Source: JAQGMV01 sp050260255 (GTDB lineage: Bacteria > Pseudomonadota > Gammaproteobacteria > Burkholderiales > SG8-41). Taken from it: DNA of 30,666 nucleotides. Below the pieces are notes generated by a model, which was given only the letters and a program-made list of their open reading frames with translations, was not told the origin of the DNA and did no database searches. Every line of letters starts with the position of its first letter. Position 1 is the stretch's first letter. Position numbers and translations under genes: made by a program. The stretch spans positions 1-30,666 of the forward strand of contig JBLNBW010000122.1 in the NCBI GenBank assembly GCA_050260255.1, in the 5' to 3' direction. Shown one piece after another: positions 26,374 to 30,666 of the stretch.

Positions 26374-29226
26374 TCAGGCGTCCTCGTCGGGATTGATGAC
26401 ACGCGCGAGATACGTCGTTCGCGGACGCGTGTTGAGCTCGGCGAGCAGCGCGTAGTTGAGCGGTGAAGCTTTCGCACGCGACACGGCGCTGTGCGGATCG
26501 TTGAGATCGCCGAAGGCGATCGCCTCCGTCGGGCACACCGCCTGGCAGGCGGTAACGATCTCACCGTCGCCCAGCCTGCGTCCCTGCTTCTCCGCTTCCA
26601 GCCGGGCGCGCGTGATGCGCTGTACGCAGTAGGTGCATTTCTCCATCACACCGCGGCGGCGCACGCTCACCTCGGGGTTCTGCATCGCCTTGAGGCTTTC
26701 GATCTCGGTGTTGGCGTACTGGAGAAAGTTGAACCGGCGCACTTTGTAGGGACAGTTGTTCGAGCAGAAGCGGGTGCCGATGCAGCGGTTGTAGACCTGC
26801 ACGTTGAGGCCTTCGCTGTCGTGCACCGTCGCGCCCACGGGGCACACTTCTTCGCACGGTGCGCTCTCGCAGTGCATGCACGGCACCGGCTGAAAGTGGG
26901 TGCGAGGCGCTGCTGCGGAGCCTTCGTAGTAGCGGTCGATGCGTATCCAGTGCATTTCGCGGCCGCGTCGCACCTCGTTCTTGCCGACGACCGGGATGTT
27001 GTTCTCCGCCTGGCAGGCGATCGTGCAGGCGCTGCATCCGATGCACGCATTGAGGTCTATCGCCATGCCCCATCGGTAGCCGTCGTAGGGGTAAGGGGGA
27101 TATAGCGATTCGTCCGGTACTTGCTCACGCGGGTCGTCGTTGGCGAAGCGTGGATTTTGCCGATACTCGTTCCAGAGTGCGCGACGCACGATGTCGCGGC
27201 CTTCCATGCTGCCGTGGGCCTGCGTCGTCGCGAAGGTATACCGGCGGCCGGTGGGCTCGATGCGAAGCTCCCATGAGGCCATCACCGCGTAGGCATCGTA
27301 GCCGATGCCGTCCCCGACCCGGCCGGCGCTCCAGCGGCCATAGCCTACGGGCAGCACCAGCGTGTTGTCGGCGAGGCCCGGCAGCACCCACACCGGCGCT
27401 TCCACGTTGCGCTCGCCCGCGGTCACGCGCAGGACATCGCCGGTCCTGTGCTTTAACCGATCGGCGGTAGTCGGGCCGATCAAGAGCGCGTTGTCCCAGG
27501 TGAGCTTCGTGAGCGGGCGCGGCAGCTCCTGCAGCCACGCGTTGTTCGCATAGTCGCCGCAACCTGCACTGTCGTCCTCGACGAACAGCGCTTCCAGGAT
27601 GCGCTCGCGCAGCATCGGGGGCGCGGGAACTTTAGGCTGCGGGGCTGGGGACGCCGGAGCGGCGCTGCCGGGGACCACGCCGTTGCGCAGGCTCGTTTGC
27701 CAGAAATCATCGAAGCGGCTACGTGCGGTCGCAGCGTGCCGTGCGCGGACGATGTCGTAACCTGAGTGCCGGCCGGCTTCGCTCAACCAGGCGATGAGCT
27801 CATGCCATGAGCGACCGGCATACAAAGGCTGGGCGACGGGCTGAACGATGGTCTCCGTGCCGTCGTACGCGCGTGCGTCGCTCCAGCTCTCGAAGCCATG
27901 CGCAAGCGGTGCGTGCCAAGTGCACCGGCGCGAGGTTTCGTTGCGGTAGAGCGCATGGTGCAGCGAAAACGGCACGTGTCGCAGCGCGTCCGCAAAGTCG
28001 AGCATGCCCGGCGCGTCGTACACGGGATTGCCGCCCAGCATCACGAGCGTCGTCACGCGGCCGTTGTGCATGTCATCGATGAGCTCGCGCAGGCTTTGAA
28101 CGTGGTCGACGGGCTGAGCTTCCACGGGCTCGATGTAGCGCAGCGTCTCGCCGACATTGCCAAGGTGCGCGTTGAGGGCGTGGACCAACGCATGGGTTTG
28201 GGGCGTGAGGTCCCGTCCTGCCACGATGAGCGAGGTGCCGCGCGATTGCGCCAACGCAGCGGCCAGTGCGCGCCCGTGCCGCTCGACTGCACTGTCGGCT
28301 GCACCAGGCATTGCTGGCGCAGCCTTGAGCCGCGCAGCAACGCGCCACATCGTCCGTTCGACATCCGAGGGCGCGAGCGGAATGCGCACGTCGGCGACGG
28401 CACCGTCGAGCGAGGGCGCGGCTTCCAGCGAGTAAAAGCGGACGGGCTGTCCGGCGAGTCCTCTACGCCGCGCCGCGATGAATTCGCGCGCATAGCGCAC
28501 GCTGCCCGGCAAACGCGAAAGGAGGCGCGCATCGAGCGACACCAGCGTGCGCACGCGGTCGAGGTTATAAATCGCGTCCAGCGGCCTGCCGAATGCGAGG
28601 CGGCTGCCGTGCGCGCCGGCATCGTCGTGCAGCGGTTGATAGCTGTGCCAGCGCGCTTCCGGATATCGCTTCAGCAGTGCGTGCAGCTGCGCCGTCAGCG
28701 TACGCGATGTGACGCTGCCGGTGAGTATGCGCAATCCGCGGCCGCCGTCGCTTGCCGCTCGCTTCATCGCATCGTCGAGCGCGGCGAGCAACTCGGACCA
28801 ATCCGACGTGACCTCGCCGCGATATACCGTTTGCGAGCGGTCGGGATCCCAGAATTCGAGCACCGCAGCCTGGGTTTGCGCGTCGGTGGCCCCGAGGCTC
28901 GCCGGATGCAGCGGATTGCCTTCCACTTTGGTCGGGCGACCCATGTTGCTCTCGATCAGCACGCCATGCGCATAGCCGGCTTTTACATAGGCGCTGGCGT
29001 AGTACAGCGGTATCCCCGGTGTGGGTCCCTCCGGTGCGCGGACATAAGGCATGACTTTCTCGACCGGAGGGCGGCTGCATGCCGTGGTGCCGAGGGCGAG
29101 GCCTGCGGACAAGAGCTTCAGAAAGTCGCGTCGCGTAGTACGTTCAGGGCCTTCGAGCGCATCGCCTGCAGCATCGTCGGACCGCTCCATCGATCGCCAG
29201 AGGCCGCTGTGTGTGTCGCGTGACAT
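26374..29226 (-). CDS. actB: alternative complex III Fe-S/molybdopterin-like subunit ActB
   Basis: A 950-residue periplasmic subunit joining a molybdopterin-oxidoreductase-like domain that needs no molybdenum (about 55-690) to a four-cluster ferredoxin domain (about 720-920). A Tat-type signal, TRRDFLK at 31-37, precedes a hydrophobic stretch ending in TTAC. The cysteine motifs are CIGCSACTIACQAENNIP (about 727), CMHCESAPCEEVCP, CIGTRFCSNNCPYK and CTYCVQRI with CQAVCPTEAIAFGDL. This matches the fused B1-B2 form of ActB. It starts one base after the actA stop and transfers electrons from the quinol site to the cytochrome subunits. Confidence 0.96.
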   Translation of the reverse strand: MSRDTHSGLWRSMERSDDAAGDALEGPERTTRRDFLKLLSAGLALGTTACSRPPVEKVMPYVRAPEGPTPGIPLYYASAYVKAGYAHGVLIESNMGRPTKVEGNPLHPASLGATDAQTQAAVLEFWDPDRSQTVYRGEVTSDWSELLAALDDAMKRAASDGGRGLRILTGSVTSRTLTAQLHALLKRYPEARWHSYQPLHDDAGAHGSRLAFGRPLDAIYNLDRVRTLVSLDARLLSRLPGSVRYAREFIAARRRGLAGQPVRFYSLEAAPSLDGAVADVRIPLAPSDVERTMWRVAARLKAAPAMPGAADSAVERHGRALAAALAQSRGTSLIVAGRDLTPQTHALVHALNAHLGNVGETLRYIEPVEAQPVDHVQSLRELIDDMHNGRVTTLVMLGGNPVYDAPGMLDFADALRHVPFSLHHALYRNETSRRCTWHAPLAHGFESWSDARAYDGTETIVQPVAQPLYAGRSWHELIAWLSEAGRHSGYDIVRARHAATARSRFDDFWQTSLRNGVVPGSAAPASPAPQPKVPAPPMLRERILEALFVEDDSAGCGDYANNAWLQELPRPLTKLTWDNALLIGPTTADRLKHRTGDVLRVTAGERNVEAPVWVLPGLADNTLVLPVGYGRWSAGRVGDGIGYDAYAVMASWELRIEPTGRRYTFATTQAHGSMEGRDIVRRALWNEYRQNPRFANDDPREQVPDESLYPPYPYDGYRWGMAIDLNACIGCSACTIACQAENNIPVVGKNEVRRGREMHWIRIDRYYEGSAAAPRTHFQPVPCMHCESAPCEEVCPVGATVHDSEGLNVQVYNRCIGTRFCSNNCPYKVRRFNFLQYANTEIESLKAMQNPEVSVRRRGVMEKCTYCVQRITRARLEAEKQGRRLGDGEIVTACQAVCPTEAIAFGDLNDPHSAVSRAKASPLNYALLAELNTRPRTTYLARVINPDEDA

Positions 29227-29227
29227 A

Positions 29228-29875
29228 TCAACGGTGGCAGGTGGAGCAGTCCGTGAGACGCGCGACCGGCTGGATGCGGTACCGCTTCACGAGCTCATCG
29301 ATCTCCGGTTCGGTGAGCGCCGTCCGCGCATGCATGGCGTACACGTCGTCCGGCCTATGCAGGTGCGGGCCGGGGTCCCGGTGACACGCCAGGCACCATT
29401 GCATTTCCAGCGACGCAACACGCCATGTGACGGGCATCTGATCCACGCGGCCGTGGCATTCGATGCAGGCCACGCCTTTAGCGACGTGGATGCTGTGATC
29501 GAAGTACACGAAGTCGGGCAGGTCATGCACGCGCGTCCACGCGATCGGCGTGCCTGCGCGCTCGCTCTCGAGCAGAGGTGCGAGCATGGGCGCGTCTTGA
29601 TAGAGCTGCGAGTGGCACGTGAGACAGATTTCCGTCGTGGGCAGACCGGCGTAGCGGCTCTTTTCCACGCTGGTATGGCAATAGCGGCAGTCGATGCCGT
29701 CGTCACCGGCGTGGTGCTTGTGACTGAACGGTATGGGCTGCGCGACGATGCGATACGGCGTGTTGCGCGGCGACATGCGCCATGCCCCTATCGCGAGTGC
29801 CGTGCCTGCGATCGCAATCGCGCCGAGCAGCACGAGCTTGATGACGAGCACTGCCGGGCGACTGAAGACCTGCAC
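29228..29875 (-). CDS. actA: alternative complex III pentahaem cytochrome c subunit ActA
   Basis: A 215-residue cytochrome with an N-terminal membrane anchor (about 9-31) and five CxxCH motifs: C63RYCH, C84LTCH, C137IECH, C161LACH and C210STCH. Five haems is the standard number for ActA. The start is a GTG at 29873-29875: an in-frame TGA lies three codons upstream (29882-29884) and the next internal start would remove the membrane anchor. No strong ribosome site is visible before it. It is the first ACIII gene, 31 bases downstream of the SRAP-like gene. Confidence 0.95.
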   Translation of the reverse strand: MQVFSRPAVLVIKLVLLGAIAIAGTALAIGAWRMSPRNTPYRIVAQPIPFSHKHHAGDDGIDCRYCHTSVEKSRYAGLPTTEICLTCHSQLYQDAPMLAPLLESERAGTPIAWTRVHDLPDFVYFDHSIHVAKGVACIECHGRVDQMPVTWRVASLEMQWCLACHRDPGPHLHRPDDVYAMHARTALTEPEIDELVKRYRIQPVARLTDCSTCHR

Positions 29876-29906
29876 GAGGGATCACCGCCCGCCCAATGGC
29901 CGTCGC

Positions 29907-30581
29907 CTAGGGGTTCATGCCCCGCGCCGCGGGACTGCCGGCAACGGTATGGGCCGGCACGCCGGAAAGCCCAACGATGTCCGGACGCGGCGCCTCGACA
30001 GTGACGAGGTGTGCGGCGTGCTGCGTGAGCAGATGGCGCGGATCCTCGTCGTCCAGCCATGCGTCGTACTGCTCGGGCGCGAGAATCAACGGTTCGTCGG
30101 TTTCGATTCCGCTGTCCGACATGCGCGTCACGATCGCGAACGCGAGCTGTATCGTTCCCTCGGGTGTGATGCGCTGCTCCCACAGCCCGGCGAATGCCAC
30201 CAAACCGCGATCGCGGCTGCGGACATAGACCGCGCTCCCGTCGCTGCCCGAGCTCCGTGTTCGATAGTATCCGCTGGCTGGAACGAGGCACCGCTGGCGG
30301 CGGTGATACAGCGGACCGTAAGTCCTGCTGCGCGCGAACATTTGCGGCGTGAGGCCGTGACCCGGCCGTCCGGAACGGCGCCGTGCGTGGGCGGTGGTGC
30401 CGGCGCTGCTCCATTGCGCTGCCATCAACCTCGGTACCGCGCCGATGCGCACGCATACCGGCATGCATTCACCGGGTTCGACGACTCTGCGCTCAGGGTA
30501 GCCGTGTATGGTCCCAAAGTACCCGCGTTGCATGCCACGCGGGGAACCGTAGTCGAACAACGCATAGCGAAATGTCGTCAT
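29907..30581 (-). CDS. SRAP (YedK/HMCES)-like protein lacking the catalytic residues
   Basis: A 224-residue protein that aligns with the SOS-response-associated peptidase family, whose active members form thiazolidine crosslinks with abasic sites in single-stranded DNA. Family landmarks are PGECMPV (36-42), FARSRTYGPLYHRRQRCLVPASGYY (split at 82-106), FAGLWE (130-135), AFAIVT and EPLILAPEQYDAWLD (163-177). Every catalytic residue is changed: position 2 is Thr, not the crosslinking Cys; the NAR motif reads as GLTPQM (76-81); the YEW glutamate is replaced (YYRT); and the HDRMP histidine segment is ETDEP. The ATG (30579-30581) has a strong GGAGGAG ribosome site, so the missing N-terminal Cys is not a start-site mistake. 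It may retain a DNA-binding fold without chemistry. Confidence 0.75.
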   Translation of the reverse strand: MTTFRYALFDYGSPRGMQRGYFGTIHGYPERRVVEPGECMPVCVRIGAVPRLMAAQWSSAGTTAHARRRSGRPGHGLTPQMFARSRTYGPLYHRRQRCLVPASGYYRTRSSGSDGSAVYVRSRDRGLVAFAGLWEQRITPEGTIQLAFAIVTRMSDSGIETDEPLILAPEQYDAWLDDEDPRHLLTQHAAHLVTVEAPRPDIVGLSGVPAHTVAGSPAARGMNP

Positions 30582-30588
30582 GGAGCAT

Positions 30589-30595
30589 CTCCTCC
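30589..30595 (-). promoter_or_regulatory. strong ribosome binding site of the SRAP-like gene
   Basis: GGAGGAG on the minus strand, seven bases before the ATG at 30581. It is the best Shine-Dalgarno in the window and fixes the N-terminus of the SRAP-like protein, which matters because the usual second-position cysteine is absent. Confidence 0.75.
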
Positions 30596-30666
30596 GCCCA
30601 GAGCGCGGGCAGCCGGTGTACCGGTCGTGTCGCGCGCGCTGTAGCGATGCGTGCCGCGAGCCCCGC
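30596..30666. other. edge region with no recognisable feature
   Basis: The last 71 bases, upstream of the SRAP-like gene, must hold its promoter or the end of a neighbour, but I see no clear hexamers, hairpin or coding start here. Confidence 0.4.

Noticed and set aside
27898..29223. Plus-strand open frame opposite actB
   Set aside because: Antisense shadow of ActB; no recognisable domain and composition unlike a real protein. Similar shadows opposite subunit I (19544-20701) and ActC (25181-26455) were dropped for the same reason.
29907..30581. Mis-set start hiding the family MCGR N-terminus of the SRAP-like protein
   Set aside because: A strong GGAGGAG lies seven bases before the chosen ATG, and the bases upstream encode no Cys-Gly-Arg start in the same frame.

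Overview
The window is high-GC, densely packed bacterial chromosome, most likely from a betaproteobacterium. The main support is gene order: miaB, phoH-like, ybeY, corC, lnt, glyQ and glyS in a tight head-to-tail run, preceded by a small membrane-anchored protein of a kind I associate with that class. This placement is inference from synteny and protein style; there is no rRNA marker here. I see no tRNA, rRNA, insertion sequence, CRISPR array or prophage gene.

Layout. (1) Positions 1-8328, minus strand: a housekeeping block for tRNA modification (miaB), 16S maturation and stress (phoH-like/ybeY), a CBS-domain protein (corC), lipoprotein acylation (lnt) and glycyl-tRNA synthetase (glyQ, glyS). 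glyS carries an in-frame TAA in its C-terminal linker and the homologous frame continues past it to the window edge. (2) 8462-10824, minus strand: a four-helix membrane protein and a GH15 glucoamylase/trehalase-type glycosidase. (3) 10825-10998: a divergent intergenic region with a perfect 16-bp palindrome. (4) 10999-17166, plus strand: a four-gene operon made of a pyruvate-oxidase-like TPP enzyme, a mandelate racemase/enolase-superfamily enzyme, a 978-residue YdiJ-type FAD/Fe-S dehydrogenase, and a small protein of the Anabaena sensory rhodopsin transducer (ASRT) family, with no rhodopsin present. (5) 17180-29875, minus strand: a 13-gene respiratory operon encoding alternative complex III (actABCDEF), a small anchored protein, a SenC/Sco copper chaperone, a caa3-type cytochrome c oxidase (subunits II with fused cytochrome c, I of the A2 type, III, IV) and a membrane-anchored SDR. 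Nearly every junction is a 4-base overlap or a gap of 1-2 bases. (6) 29907-30581, minus strand, just upstream of actA: an SRAP (YedK/HMCES-like) protein that lacks every catalytic residue of the family.

How the genes work together. Block 5 is a complete quinol-to-oxygen chain: ACIII oxidises menaquinol or ubiquinol and passes electrons through its haem subunits ActA and ActE to the cytochrome c domain and CuA of subunit II, then to the haem a3-CuB site of subunit I. Block 4 looks like a small-molecule oxidation module that could feed electrons to the quinone pool (the TPP enzyme and the FAD/Fe-S dehydrogenase are both of quinone-linked types), with the ASRT protein as a candidate ligand sensor or carrier. 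Its substrate cannot be read from the sequence.
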